The notes: generated by a model not told the origin, from the sequence alone. A stretch of 64,000 nt of DNA from Panagrolaimus kolymaensis (GCA_028622995.1 JAJQJQ010000007.1:6324001-6388000); one strand, 5' to 3'. Positions 30,921 to 43,958 are shown, counted from the stretch's first letter. Numbers and translations are program-made.

Positions 30921-31325
30921 ATGAATGCATTGCAAAAACTGTCACCTCTCGAAGAATCCTTTAGAGCAAACGCAAAGGATGTGTTAGTTTTTTTAAAACT
31001 TTTTGTTCATGATTTACTTGTTGGTTATAGAATGGCGCAAAGCGATGTCAAAGGTGTATTATGCACTGATGAACGAGGACAACCCTTTTATCATGAAGGT
31101 ACTTTATCCGAATCTTCCGCAGCAATTTTATCCCAATTAGTTCAAATTAGTTCGGGTATTAATTCCAATCCTGATTCACCCACTCCAATAATTACTTTAA
31201 CCTCATCGAATTCTAAAGTAGTTGTTGCTCGAAATGCAAGCATTATTGTCGCTGTTCATCGAACCCTTCCATCACCAGCTAAAGTTGATATTAATGAAGA
31301 TGCTGAAGACAATGAATCAGAATAA
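30921..31325 (+). CDS. LAMTOR5: LAMTOR5-like Ragulator subunit
   Basis: Exons 30921-30982 and 31031-31325 give 118 aa. The core SDVKGVLCTDERGQPFYHEG, then GTLSESSAAILSQL and NASIIVAVHR, matches LAMTOR5 (HBXIP), a roadblock-fold subunit of the lysosomal Ragulator that anchors Rag GTPases and mTORC1. The 48-base intron is divisible by three and lacks stops, so retention would insert 16 hydrophobic residues (a leaky-splicing form). An acidic C-terminal tail (DINEDAEDNESE) extends past the human protein. The start at 30921 is the nearest ATG to the conserved core. It is 189 bases downstream of the DCN1-like gene. Confidence 0.82.
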   Translation: MNALQKLSPLEESFRANAKDVLVFLKLFVHDLLVGYRMAQSDVKGVLCTDERGQPFYHEGTLSESSAAILSQLVQISSGINSNPDSPTPIITLTSSNSKVVVARNASIIVAVHRTLPSPAKVDINEDAEDNESE

Positions 31326-31677
31326 TTTGAGAGAGTGAATTACGTACTTATTTGCAGTAACAATTTTACCAAAATTATAAGATTTTTCACATCATCTGTA
31401 AAAACTTTTACTAACAATTTTAACCATAATTATGGTTGCTTATTTATTTATTTTTTAACTTTGTGTTATTGTTTTCCTTCACAAAAAATCCATAAATTAT
31501 GTATGTTAACAATCTTTGAATTATCTTTAGAATTTTATTGAAACTACATACAAAATAACTTTACAATATATTATAAATTTTTTAAACCTGAAGGTTGTTG
31601 TTCGCTACAAATATGTATGTGTGTTGGAGATCAGAAAAGAAGTATTTAGAAAAGGTGATTGTTGGAGATTCAAAAGA
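31326..31677. other. Convergent intergenic gap
   Basis: 3' flanks of the LAMTOR5 gene (plus) and the GPCR gene (minus). AT-rich, with no further gene seen. Confidence 0.5.
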
Positions 31678-33414
31678 TTAATTTCGAATATCAACTCCTT
31701 CAATCTTTGTGTAATGAACTCGAGGAGGTTGAGCTCGATGACGACGAAAACTGCAAATTTTTTGAAAACATTGTTTGTAAAGTTGTCGTCGGAAATAAGC
31801 GCTGTAAAAGGGAATTATTAACATACTTTGAATAAGAAAACAAAGTGGTACTATTGTGAAAGACTTTTTTATGTTTCTCATGATTATGTCATCGCTTGCT
31901 AGCTCTGTTGCCTTACCTTGAATGACAAAGAAGAAAGAAGTTTGCAATTTTCCCAAATACTACAATTCCCGTGGATAATAAAACCAACGCACTATCTCGA
32001 TGAGATTTATACCACATTCCACTATTAATGATATAAATAAAAATAAATAATATTCCTGATGGAATATTTGTAACAATATAATTACAAACAATAAAAAATA
32101 CTGTCATAGTTATTTTTCGTTCATTTGTTGAATGACGCTTGGACCAAATTTTTGAACTTCTAAAAAACGCGAGGAGATGCTTGGGATCGAAGAAAAAGTT
32201 ATGAATTTACCGATTCTCATCCGCATGATCATTGTTGGATGGATAAGAATCAAATGAATTTTTGCTTGCATTCCAACGTTGAACTTGAAAATTTTGTGTT
32301 CGATTTCGAAGATAATAAAGTAAAAGGGAATTAGAAATGACGAGTAAAAACATTGGTACAATTATATGAAAACAAACACCTAAGATTGCTCCAATTTTCA
32401 TTTGTAATTGATAGGGTGATGGTTGCATTAAATGGATGCCATTCTGCAAAAAAGTTTGTTAGCAAAAAATCGAAAGCAGTGTTTGTGAATTTAGTTGTAA
32501 TCTCAAATAGCTACTTACATTCATTCCATCAACATTAATATCCGTGGTGCTGTTATTTGGTAAAACTTGAAATGCAAAATTATGGAAGAGTGTTAACCCG
32601 ACGCTTAATAAACAAATAGCCGTGACACAAAAAAATATTCCTTTAGAACATGTAGCTCCATGACATTTTAATGGAGCTTTTATTGCCCATAAACGATCAA
32701 AGCATACTGTAATTATTAACCTATAAAAATAATTTTTACTTTCTTTATAGTTTTTATGGCTACAGTAAGGAAGGTAAATTATTACCATGTACTTGCAATG
32801 GAACATAAATTTATTGAAAAAGTTAATTGGGATTTTATACTAATGTAAAAGCTATAAAACCATGTCATACAAGAGTTTGGAGTAGCTAAAAAAACGTTGA
32901 TTTTTTTAAAGTTAATATTAGAAAACAGATGGATTACTTTGTATACAATGAGATGATTGTTTAATTAAAAAATTATAACGCCCAAGATAATTTATTGATA
33001 ATAATGAAAGAAATAAAATATCTGCTATTGCAACAAGAGATAACAATATATTGGTTCTGAAAAATTAATAGGATTGTCTTCTCTGGGATTTTTTTATAAA
33101 GTTTATGGAAGTCAAACATTTAAAAGGCTATAGGTTACTTTTTTTTAAACCTTTGATTCTGTTTAGGGTGTTCATTTTTTTGGCAGATATACATACCTTC
33201 CTTTCATACTTTTTGAAAAAAGAACAAATAAATTAACAATATTTCCAGAAATTCCAAAAAATGCTTGAATTGGATAAATTCCTTCACAAATATCACTGAT
33301 ATCCAACCAAATTTGAGCATTTTTATAATCCACCATTGTTGATTCATCTTTGAAACTTTCCTGATTTGAAAAATTTGATGATGTTACTTCTTCACCAGCC
33401 ATAGAATAACCCAT
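31678..33414 (-). CDS. Rhodopsin-like GPCR, probable neuropeptide receptor
   Basis: Exons 33414-33197, 33056-32938, 32885-32786, 32720-32519, 32443-32211, 32159-31917 and 31801-31678 give 412 aa with all phases matching. An extracellular N terminus of about 50 residues (with an NFS glycosylation site) is followed by seven hydrophobic segments. TM1 has the GN motif (FGISGNIVNLFVLF). The TM3 end is TVCFDRLWAIKAPLK, with FDR replacing DRY. TM6 is FFIVCNYIVTNIPSG. TM7 lacks NPxxY and ends GKIANFFLLCHSSAYFRRQL, a form common in nematode peptide receptors. The ligand cannot be told from sequence. It converges with the LAMTOR5 gene. Confidence 0.88.
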
Positions 33415-36400
33415 ATTTAAATATATTTTTTTTTGGAATAACAACAAAACCCTGAAATATAAAATTTTGCTTTTTTAGAAGGTTTTTTGATTTTGGTAAA
33501 CGTATATTTTTTAAAACAAGAGGCAATAAATTTTTTTTTCAACCAACAAAACAAAAGAACATTCATTCATTTACATCAAACAAGAAGGCACAAACGAATA
33601 AGAAGAAGTAGGGAAATTTGAAGGCTTCTTCTCAAAATAAATGGACTTCCCGCTGACAGAAGTCAAACATTGAGAAATAGAATGAAGGAAGACCTCCCCT
33701 CTTGCAAACAATAATTAACATTTAGTTTTTCTTCATTTCCTTATAAAAAAGAGGAGGAAAATTGACTGACTGACTGGCTCGCTACAAGTTTTAAGCGTGC
33801 CTTTTTTTATTGGTGGCTTATGTGCTACTCAAGTTTTTTTGATTATTTAAAGACTTGATGAAATGGCTGTCTATTTCTATGAACAATTTCTTTATGAAAC
33901 CCGTATAAGAAATCTTCATCTAACTTCCTCAAAAGCTGATCACTGTTCCATATTTCCTTTAGCCATCAACAAGTAAATAAACAAACAAACCATTTAAAAA
34001 AAACCAAAAAAAAATAAGCATCATCAGACTCGACCAATAAAATTTACGTGTGTGTTTTTGTAGCTTCAACGCGAAAAAAAAGGAAATAAGAAGAAGAAAG
34101 AAAAAAATAGTGAATCAAGTAAGCAAATGAAGCAATGAAGGAAGATGGAAGCATTGATGGAAAATGGAAGAAATGAAGAAGACCCTTTTCTAATTTTCTC
34201 CTGGGAGGTCAGTTCGCTAATGAGTCAATGACATTTTTTTTTGCAAAAAAACCTATTCCATTCTTTTGTTTGCAGTGTATATAAAAAAACACGTGAATGA
34301 AAAAAACCATTTAATTGACAGATATAATGAGATACATTATATGTATCCCTACTAGTCTTGAAAAATTTAACTTTTGCCTATGTTATTTTGACGCTGTCAT
34401 ATTGAATGTTTTTTTTGTAAGTTTTTTGAAATATGAAATATTCCTTTTTTGAAAGAAATAAAAAAGGAAATAGGATTAAGTTTTAAGTTTATGATAGTTT
34501 CGGTTTTATTGAACAAATTAATATTGCAAAACTTATGGAACCAACTTTTCAATCTAGCATTGCGGAGTTTGGGTTTCTTTGGTGCTACATTAAAATAAGG
34601 TGACGTTGCTACTACTACCGAAAAAAAAGAATGACGTTTTCCATTTTTAGACTAAACCCTTTTAAGCATGGAAAGATTTTCTCCACTCTCTCCAAAAATT
34701 TATCGAATTAAGTGTTTAATCAAAAAAAAAATTGGGGAGGCTGCGATTGTCTTAAAACTATGGTTTTACATTTGTGTTTTAAAAACCAAAAAAGAGACCA
34801 AAACATGGTTTACTCTATTTAGTAAACAAATTTTTTTGCAAAAAAAAATGTAAACCCTAACAATCATTTGCTGTAGTAACAACCAAAAATTCTTAGATGA
34901 CCACAACACCGACAACAACAACAACATCAGCGATTTGAACCTTCATGAACCCAAGAATCCTTTTCTTATGTCAAATTAAATCATCTTAAAATAATTTAAA
35001 TAATCCTTTCTCCCTCTCTTAAAATATGTATATATTTTTTACTAAAAAGGCTACAAGATTTAAATAAGCGGAAGAAAATAAAAATGGCAGAAGAAGCATT
35101 TTTTCCTTCCATTTTTTATCGTTAAACTCTCGCTCTATCCTATTTCAGAATTGAGAAAGGCTAAAAACCCAAAACAGGCTTTCTGATTTCATCGTTGTTG
35201 AAGCATATAAGTTTTTCACCCCTCCCATTTTTGCTATTTTAAACTTACAAAAAATGTTTTAAAAAAATAAAAACCTCACGCTAAGGTCGTTCACGAAAAA
35301 TTTCCAAGAGTTAAACAAAAAGGTTTTTTGTAAAATAAAAATTCAAATTCAAAGGTCATTCATTTTTTGAATTTCAACAAAAAAGTGAAGTGAAACAAAA
35401 AATAAAAAAGGAGCATGCGAAAATACTTTTTTTTATTGTTTTATTATTATTTTTTTGTTTAAAACGAAAAAAAGGTTAGAAACCATTGTTTTCAAAAAAT
35501 AAAAGATTTTTTAATTTTCATAATAAAATATAAAATTTTAAGGTTTTTTTCTTCTCAAAAGTTTTATGCAATTTAGAAAATTGAAATTGAGAACACGCAA
35601 AATGATGAAAGTGTGATGATTACTCAAGTGACTGATACCGTAAAAACATGCACAAGTTTATTTATGAAAGTGCAATAACATGCAATGGTGTTATTATAAA
35701 AAAATTAAATTTCCAAATGGCAAAACTTAAATTAGCTCAAATTTGGATCTTTCGTGCAAATATAAAAATTGAAGAAAAAAAAGTTACAGTAAATCCTAGA
35801 TTTTTTAATTTGGACGAAATTTTTTTCTCAACGTTGCCTTTATTGACTTCTTAATTAAATTCTGGTAATAAATTAATCATGACTTTTCTTTTTATTATTG
35901 AAATAAACAAAAGGTTTAGAAAATTGTGACTATTAATTAAATTCCAGTTAAATCCAAAAATTTATAGCTTTAACTTTTCGAACAACAAAATTTTGTCTTT
36001 AATATTAAAACAAACAAACAAAAGAATCTTTAAACTTTGGAAATGGATATTTGGAGTTTTGAAAAAAATGCTTATTGAAGAACGTCATTATTTTAAAGTT
36101 TTTTATTTTGGAATTAATTCAGAGAAAAATTTACAAAGGTATTTTCATACAACAAAAGTAAGTGTCGAAAAAGAGAGCGTTTTAGAAATAAAAAAGATAC
36201 CATGGTATTTGTTGGTTTAGAAGATGAGAAAAATTCAGACCAAAAAAAGATCAAAAATTACGAATAAAAAAAATTGCCAAAAAAATGCGGAAGAAGGATT
36301 ATTTTTTGATAATAAAAGAAAGAGACAACAATAAAGCTTTTGGATGTAGTATCCATGGTGGATATTTTTGTTGCTTTCCAGAAAAATAAAAATAAAGATG

Positions 36401-38178
36401 TCACTGTTTTTTTTCTTTAAATATAAAGCAATGCTTCTTTGTTTAACCACAAAACAATAATAGCATGGGTTTATATGAATATGCTTTAATGTTTCAAAAG
36501 AACAAAAATTTTAAAAATGTAATAAATTCTGCAAAAACGTGTTTTTCAAAATTCCTTGAATATAAAATTGCTAGAGATGAGATTATGAACTTAAAAAAAA
36601 TGAACTAGAAACTATCGAAACAAAGCTTTTTTTATAATTCATAACTTATTAATTTGTGATTGATTTATTGAGTTATTATAAACTCGAAGAAAATGGGCAG
36701 AAACTCCTTTTAAAAAAGTGCGATATCGTATTATTCATTTTTCGTATTTCCTATTAACCTTTTAAAAGTGTTTTTAAGCCTGGCCTTTTTTGTTTATTAA
36801 AAAGACAACAAACAAAAAATAATTAAAGGTTTAGAAATTAACAAAAAAAAGAGTTTAAAATGAAAAGGTTTGCAATTTTTAAATTAAACCAAAGAAAAAT
36901 AATAAAATTTAAATGTCAATTTTCTTTGTTATTTTATTTTTCTTGCAGCAAACAACAATTTGCAAAACAATAAACATATATACCGGAATTACCATTTACA
37001 GTATAACTTTTAAACTTTGCTTTCTTTTCCATTGAATTTGCTCTTCATAAATACTCTAGAAAAAAACAACAACAAAAAATGGTTTCGTCTATAAACTAAA
37101 GTTAATAATGTTATTTATTGTTTCTTCCATAATATTTCTTTTACATGTGTTTGTCTAAAATCACAGCTTTTTTGTTTCTTTATTTATTAAAGCAAGCATC
37201 CGTTACATAAAAAAAACATTATAAAATACATAAGTCAAAGAACCATCAGAAAATTAATGTTTCCATTATATTTTTTGTTCCTGCAAATTTTCTTCCCTCT
37301 CTATTATGGAAAAAAATCTGATTTCCTGAACGAAGAAGCAGCTAAATTGGATTTATAATTTACGATGTGAGGGTTCAATCAAATTGCATGACTCTCTCAA
37401 GTCTTTAAGACTATTATTTATTTATTTTCCATTGTTTTACATTATTTATTGGCATTAAAAAAAATTTGGTGGATGTTAATGAGATTCATGATTTTTGACT
37501 TTTAAAAACAAAATAAAAAATGAACAATCGCACGTTTTCAACAAAAAAAAGTGTCTCTGTTTTTGAAGCAATGTTCACTAATTTCTAGAGATAAAGTTTA
37601 GACTATCATAGAAAAAAATTAAAAAGGAGGAATAATTTTGTCATCATAAAAAATATTTGCTACTTTGAAACATAAAAAAAAAACAAGGACTGTTTGATCT
37701 TGGAAATTGAAAGTTCATTGATTGTTGCATTTTTTTTCTATAAAAAATTGCAAAAGTTCTTGTTTCAAACTTAAATTAATTATTGACCAAAAAAGGAGCA
37801 GACGATAAAAAAAGGAACAAATGCGCAAAAAAAAAAAAAGGAATTTTTATTGTTCAACAAACCTAAACCCAGACGACAGACATGCCACGCACACAAAATA
37901 TAACTTTTTCATTTCATTCATCTTCCAAAAAAAGTAAATAAATACGTGTCCTACTCTTCTCTCCTTCCGATGGTTCTTTGCCCTTCGTATAATAACAATC
38001 ATCAAAAAGTTTATGAAACAATGATAAAAAAATCTTTTCTCGAACATCTTTTCTCGTCTTTTTTTGGACGTCGAAAAAAGAAACTTTTCCCCATTTTTTG
38101 GTGTTGCAAAATTTTTGCTAACGACTGACTCAATTCAATTCGACCAGATTTATGACTGGTTAAAAATTTAAAATAACG
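33415..38178. other. Intergenic desert between GPCR and UGT
   Basis: Divergent upstream region of about 4.8 kb. Long A and T runs occur throughout. Open frames (such as 35648-35854 and 35993-36220) are Lys/Asn/Phe-rich and have no domain. Small Pol II signals cannot be told apart from background. No gene supported. Confidence 0.6.
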
Positions 38179-40248
38179 ATGTTAAAAATGTATTTATTAT
38201 TTTTATTTATTTTTTCATTAAAAATTAAAGAAACTTTTGCTCTTAAAATTCTTCAAATTGTTCCTGGTTTTACAAATAGTCATGTATTATTTAATTATCG
38301 AGTAGCTGAAACTTTAACCAAATTAGGTCATAAAGTTAAATTATGGACTCAAATGGAAATGTCTATGGTGGTTGCAGGTGATTTAACTATTCCTAAAGGT
38401 GTAACAGAATTTCGAGTTCCTATTGAATTTAGTGATAAAATGAAAACGCAAGGTTTAGCTGTTAGTGGTTTTCATTAAAGCATAGTGGCACAACAATTAT
38501 TGTGTTTAATTTTAGATATTTCAAACGATGATGTTTAATGAAGGTTCGCCATATGATCTTTGGTGGACAGGACAAGAATTTAAAGATATGCGAATAGAAG
38601 CATGTCAACAAATGCTTGAAGTGGATCCAAAAATAATTGAAACATTTAAAAATGAAAATTTTGATCTTGCCATTGGTCATTTCCATGATTTATGTCCTTT
38701 AGCAATTGCAGAGAAAGTAAACATCAAAAAAGTTGTATGGATTACTCATGGAACTTCAGTGTATGATTTTACCGCGGTTCAAACGGGACTTCGGACGTTT
38801 CCCACTTTTGTTCCTCATCCTTTATCATCATTTGGTGATAAAATGGGATTTATTGATAGATTGATAAATCTTATATGGCATTTATCTACTTTAGATTTTG
38901 TTAATTTACCGCAAAATTTACTTTATGATGAAAATGAATTTTATAAAAGAGGTATGTGCAAACAAACGCGAGATAAACAGGTTTAATAAAAAAGGGAGGT
39001 AAAAAGTTTGCTAATGCAGCAGTTTCATTTTTTCTCTTTCATTAACCTAAACTTATAAAATTAAATCCGTCCATGAATAAGAAGCATTTTCAGATTATCT
39101 CCCATCTTCATCCTCTCCAGATCTTTGGGATCTCGCTAAAAATGTTCGAGTCCTTCTTGTTAATGGTGAAAGATTCCTTGATTTTCCTCGACCTCTTCCA
39201 GTTGGAATAACATTTATGGGTGAAGTAGGAAAATCATCCCCAGATAAGAAAAAATTATTTTTACCCGAAATTAATTCCATCATTGAAAAAGCAGAAAAAG
39301 GTTTAATTATATTTTCTTTGGGTACCGTATCAAACACAACTAATATGCCACAACGAATGTTGGTAAGTGAGAAAGAAAGAAAGTTTGAGAAAATGAAAAG
39401 TGAAAAAAAGTTCATGTATAATAGTCATTTTAGAATAGTTTTGTGGAAGCATTTGGACAATTTCCAGAATATCAAATATTATGGAGAATGGAAATGGATG
39501 TTCCACAAGCAGCAAAATATTCAAATATAAACTTGCTGAAATGGTTGCCACAAAAAGATTTGATGAGTAAGTTTAGTGTGAGAAAGCATATTTTAGTCTT
39601 TCGTTTAATCTCTTTGCTAAATTACACATTAGAAATGTAATCGATAGCGCCATTTTTAAAGTTTCCGATAAACCTTTTAATCATCAATAAGCCAAAAATC
39701 CTATTTATGCCTTTTCCAAGCTAACCTTTAATCGCAACTATTAAATTTTTAGAACATCCAAAAACTCGCCTTCTCATCGCTCATGGAGGCTATAATAGCT
39801 TCTTAGAAGCTTCCCAAGCTGGCATTCCAATAATTTTGATGCCACTTTTCGCCGATCAATTTATTAATGCAAAAAGAGCTAAAAGATTTGGAATCTCTCA
39901 GGAGCTTGATAAACTTAATCTCAATCCAGAAAAAGTTGCAGAAAAAATTAGAATAATTCTGAGCGATAAAAGGTAGCTTTTAAGTCTCTATGAAACCTGT
40001 AACAACAACAAAAAAGTTTTTTTAGATACGAAGAAAATGCAAAAAAGCTTGCAGCAATGCTAAATGATAAACCATTCGATGATCCTCATGCAATTTTAAG
40101 TCATCGATTAAAACTAGCTGTGGGTGAAAGAGAAATATTTGCTTTAAAAGCATCCCAGAAATTAAATTTTATGCAATTTTATAATTTAGATTTTATAGGA
40201 ATTTTTATTGTTTTTGTTATTGGAATTATTTGCTTACTTATAAAATAA
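38179..40248 (+). CDS. UDP-glycosyltransferase (UGT family)
   Basis: Exons 38179-38460, 38516-38951, 39094-39362, 39434-39566, 39753-39972 and 40026-40248 give 520 aa. An N-terminal signal peptide (MYLLFLFIFSLKIKETFA) precedes the acceptor-binding half. The donor-binding half carries GLIIFSLGTVS and the UGT signature (about 382-425) LLIAHGGYNSFLEASQAG, then MPLFADQFINAKR. A C-terminal membrane anchor (FIGIFIVFVIGIICLLI) is followed by a very short Lys tail, giving the usual ER-lumenal topology. Family members conjugate sugars to small lipophilic molecules for detoxification. The specific substrate is not predictable. Nematodes have many UGTs, so no orthologue name is given. Confidence 0.93.
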
Positions 40249-40342
40249 AAAAACTATAAACTTTAAAAATTTATTTAATTTTTCTCTAACATTGCACAAC
40301 TTCAACGTCTATCTTCCATTTTCTTGCACGCATCCAATTGTG

Positions 40343-40500
40343 TCGCTTTAGCGCAGTGGTTAGTGCGTTTGAGTTTCACTTGTAAACGAATAAAAGTTTC
40401 AAAGAACGATGAAGACTGCATAGTTCAGCTGAATAATCATGTTGAACAAGCGTATATGTCTTTCGCTCCTATCTGAGTTCACTTTTTTTTAAAAATTTTT
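40343..40500 (+). ncRNA. Possible RNA polymerase III element with tRNA-like box A
   Basis: A strong A box and D arm (TTAGCGCAGTGGTTAGTGCG, GCGC pairing with GTGC) lie at about 40349-40367. About 55 bases later is a weak B-box-like GTTCAGCTG at about 40423. An oligo-T tract (eight T, 40493-40500) resembles a Pol III terminator. GTCGCTT at 40343 partly pairs with AAGCG near 40449. A full cloverleaf does not form. It may be a tRNA pseudogene or an unusual small RNA. Confidence 0.3.
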
Positions 40501-40645
40501 ATTTATTAAAACAATAAATCACAAACAACAATTAAAAAAGAAAACCCGTAATAAAATTATTTTAATATTTCTTTTTTTCGCCAAAGAACAATAACAAAAA
40601 AACATTTGATGAGCATTTGTGGATTCGATATGAAAGTAAACGGTA

Positions 40646-41454
40646 TCAATAATTATCACCAAAAGCTTCAGCAACTGTAACTGGACGAGATTTAGGAATC
40701 ATTGATTTGCGTTCTTTATCAGCAGGCAACGCTTTGTGCATATCTGAAATAAATGTTTTGGTAAAGTGTAAGAACATCAATGAAAAACTAACCATAAGCA
40801 TCTTCAGGCTCATCACCAGAATAATATTCAATAATTTGTTGATAAACAATATAACCCATTTTTGTATACATTTCGATGGCAACTTTATTTGAAATACGAA
40901 CAAAGAGATCGATGAAGTAACAATTGTTTCTAAAATTTATTTGTTGTTAGTTTTGGAAGAATAAAAAAACAAAACCAAACTTACTCGATACAAATATCTT
41001 CAAACTTTTTCATTAAGATTTTTGCAACACCTTGTCGACGAAAATCCACACCAACAGTTAAAGCAGTAATGTGACCATGATATTGTTGACCTTCACCTTC
41101 AATTTTTCCCATCACTAAAAACCATATATTCTTAAATAATGATCAAAAAAGTTGAGAAATAACTAACAATATCCAGCCATCCTTCCTTGTTGATCCATAG
41201 CTTTATAAAATACATATGGCATTCGACCACCCATATATTGAATATAAAAATGAAGACCATACTAAAAATCATTGAAGAACATATAAAGTTAGTTGAACTT
41301 GAGAAGGATTGAAAAACTTACAGTTTCTGTGAATGGATCCAGGTTGCTAAAAAATGACAAAGATTAAGTTTTTCAACAACATAAACGAAAAGTTAACTTA
41401 CATAGTGTTAATATGATGAAGATCATTGATAGTAAATTTGCTAACAGCGAACAT
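40646..41454 (-). CDS. NAA20: NAA20, catalytic subunit of NatB N-acetyltransferase
   Basis: Exons 41454-41402, 41346-41322 (only 25 bases), 41261-41168, 41114-40985, 40929-40793 and 40743-40646 give 178 aa, the length of the human protein. Key stretches are NLDPFTETYG, HGHITALTVGVDFRRQGVAK with the acetyl-CoA motif RRQGVA (83-88), FIDLFVRISN and IEYYSGDEPEDAYDM. With NAA25 it acetylates N termini starting Met-Asp, Met-Glu, Met-Asn or Met-Gln at the ribosome. Every exon junction is consistent in phase. Confidence 0.93.
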
Positions 41455-42716
41455 TTTTTAGGAAAGACAGAAGAAATTGAGACTAGTCTAATACTTATTT
41501 TACCTAGAAACAAAAAAAAAGTTAATGAAAAATTTACATGAGGAACTAAGCAAAGGACACGAATTCATGAAGTAACATAGCCACGGCAAGCATTTAGGAG
41601 TATAAAGAAGGTATCCAAGAAGGTAAAAGGAAAGACTATTTTTTACTGAAGAAAAGCATCAAAGATGCAAACATCAAAGTACAAATTTCCTTCATGTTCA
41701 TGAATTTGCAGCCTGTGGCTGCCTCTTTTTTCGTCCAAAGACATATCTTCGATAGATGCGCAACTTGTGAAAATATTTATGTATCGAGGTTGTTGTTGTT
41801 GATATTCTTCTTCCATCGACGACTATCTCGATTTAATATTTTGTTTGCCTTTTATCTTTGTTTTAACGTTAAAAAATACGGCAATAGTAGCAGCATTGTT
41901 TTAAATTCCGTTGCTTTATAAAACATTTGTTATTTGCTGATTTTCTTTGCATTGTTTTTAACACTTTTATTTGTGTTTTATGCGTATTGTTGGTTGTCTT
42001 CGAATAATGGTTCTTTCTTTCATTTTTTCTCGACCACCGCTTTCTTATTTTTATGATTGAAGAAAAAGTGCTTTAATTGATTGGTCTTTCTTCTTGGAGA
42101 ATTATTGCAAAATACACATTGAGCAATTTTGTATTAACTTCAAAAGCTTTTTGTATGCCTTTTTAAGAAATAGAATGGTCAAATCTTTGACGCTTTTCTA
42201 ATCCTTCAATTTTAAATAAATTTTTTGAACCCTCGTTTTTTGATATTAACTTTGAACAATGTGGTAGAGAAAATAAATCAAGAAATATTTTATGAGCTAA
42301 CTCAATTGTTTAAAAAAATTGATTATTGTTTGTAGTCGTAGTTTGTCATCCAAAAACAATCCGTCCTCCTCTTCCACAACAACAGCCTCATGATGATGTA
42401 TTCCTTCCTCTCATATTGTGATGACAAATAAATATTTCTCCTTCTTTTTTTACCCATTAAGTTTTTACTTTATGTATGCCTTTTTTTAATGCCAATATAA
42501 AGCAGCATATTTTTCTTTATTTTTTTACATAAAAATTGTTTCGAAAAAATAGCTTTTTTTGTCTGCGTTCTTTGATTGTTTATGGTGCGATTCTTCCGTT
42601 TTTTTTCTTCTTTCTTAGTGGTTCGATTTTCTTCTTTTTTTCCCATTTCTTTTGACTGCATTTGCGAGTGTGTGTTTAGGATTAGAAAGAATAGTTTTTT
42701 AGTTTTCAGCCAAACC
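41455..42716. other. Divergent promoter region of NAA20 and transaldolase
   Basis: About 1.3 kb between divergently transcribed genes. T/C-rich stretches lie before the transaldolase start, with a possible trans-splice acceptor (agttttcag) at 42701-42709. No gene supported. Confidence 0.5.
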
Positions 42717-43958
42717 ATGCCTTCCGTTCTTGAACAAATTAAAAAGCACTCCACTATTGTTGCAGATACTGGTGAATTTCAGCGTAAGTTGTTTTATCCA
42801 AACCCATTAAAGTATTTGAGATTCTTTTTTTTCTAGTTTTAAAGGAATATCAACCAACTGATGCAACAACAAATCCTTCATTAATTCTTGCTGCATCCAA
42901 ACATGATTCATATAAATCATTGATTACTAAAGCCGTTGAATATGCAAAAGCTAAATCAGCGAGTAAATCCCATGAAGATATCAAGCGTTTAGCAATCGAT
43001 AAATTATTTGTTTTATTTGGTAAAGAAATTCTTAGCATTATTCCTGGACGAGTTTCAACTGAAGTTGATGCAAGATTATCATTTTCTAAAGAAGAATCAA
43101 TTAAAAAAGCTTTAGCTTTTATTAAACTTTATGAAGAAGAAGGAGTTTCAAAAGATCGAATTTTAATTAAATTAGCTTCCACATGGGAAGGTATTCAAGC
43201 TGCTCGGTTAGTACCATTCATTTGCCACATGCATACTTGACATCCATTTTCCAATTTCAGTGAACTTGAAGAAAAGCATGGAATTCATTGCAACATGACC
43301 CTTTTATTCGGTTATCATCAAGCTATTGCTTGTGCTCAAGCTAATGTTCAACTTATTTCTCCATTTGTTGGTAGAATTATGGATTGGTATAAAGCTAAAG
43401 AAGGTAAAGGTGATTACACTCGTGAAAATGATCCAGGAGTTCAGGCAAGCCCTTTGACTAAGTAAATCAAGAAAATTGGCTTATAAAATTAATAATATTT
43501 CAGTCAGTTCGCCGCATTTATAATTATTACAAAAAATTCGGACATAAAACTGAAGTCATGGCGGCTTCGTTCCGTAATACTGAAGAAATTAAAGGTCTTG
43601 CAGGATGTGATCTTTTAACCATTTCGTAAGTTTAGGATTTTTAGTTTCATTATAAAAGATTATAAAAATATTTTTAAGGCCCAAACTTCTTTCTGAACTT
43701 GCAAAAGAAGATGAAACTATTGAACCAACTTTAACCCTTGAAAAAGGTTAGTCCCTTCCACTAATTTTCTTATAAATTTTTTAATTACCATAACGTTTAG
43801 CTAAATCATCGGATGCAACAGAAATAAAAGTTACGGAAGAAATGTTCCGTTTTGAACTCAATCAAGATGCAATGGCAACTGAAAAACTTGCTGAAGGCAT
43901 TCGAGGCTTTGTTCAAGCTGCAGCAGATTTAGAAAAAGTTGTTGAAGAATATCTTTAA
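42717..43958 (+). CDS. TALDO1: Transaldolase
   Basis: Exons 42717-42783, 42837-43206, 43261-43444, 43504-43625, 43679-43746 and 43801-43958 give 322 aa. Family signature 1 is [11 protein letters not shown] (about 30-40). VDARLSF follows, and the Schiff-base Lys is Lys134 in [32 protein letters not shown] and AGCDLLTIS complete the barrel. It moves a three-carbon dihydroxyacetone unit in the non-oxidative pentose phosphate pathway, in the cytosol. The third intron starts with GC (GC-AG class): the donor CAG|gcaagc fits best with the frame. Poly(A) signal near 44069. Confidence 0.95.

Noticed and set aside
33415..38178. Several 60-75 codon plus-strand ORFs in the desert
   Set aside because: Composition follows A and T runs; no domain, splice signals or start context.
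40343..40370. Resemblance to the 5' end of U4 snRNA (gctttagcgcagtgg)
   Set aside because: The match stops after about 15 bases, and an A box/D arm explains it better.
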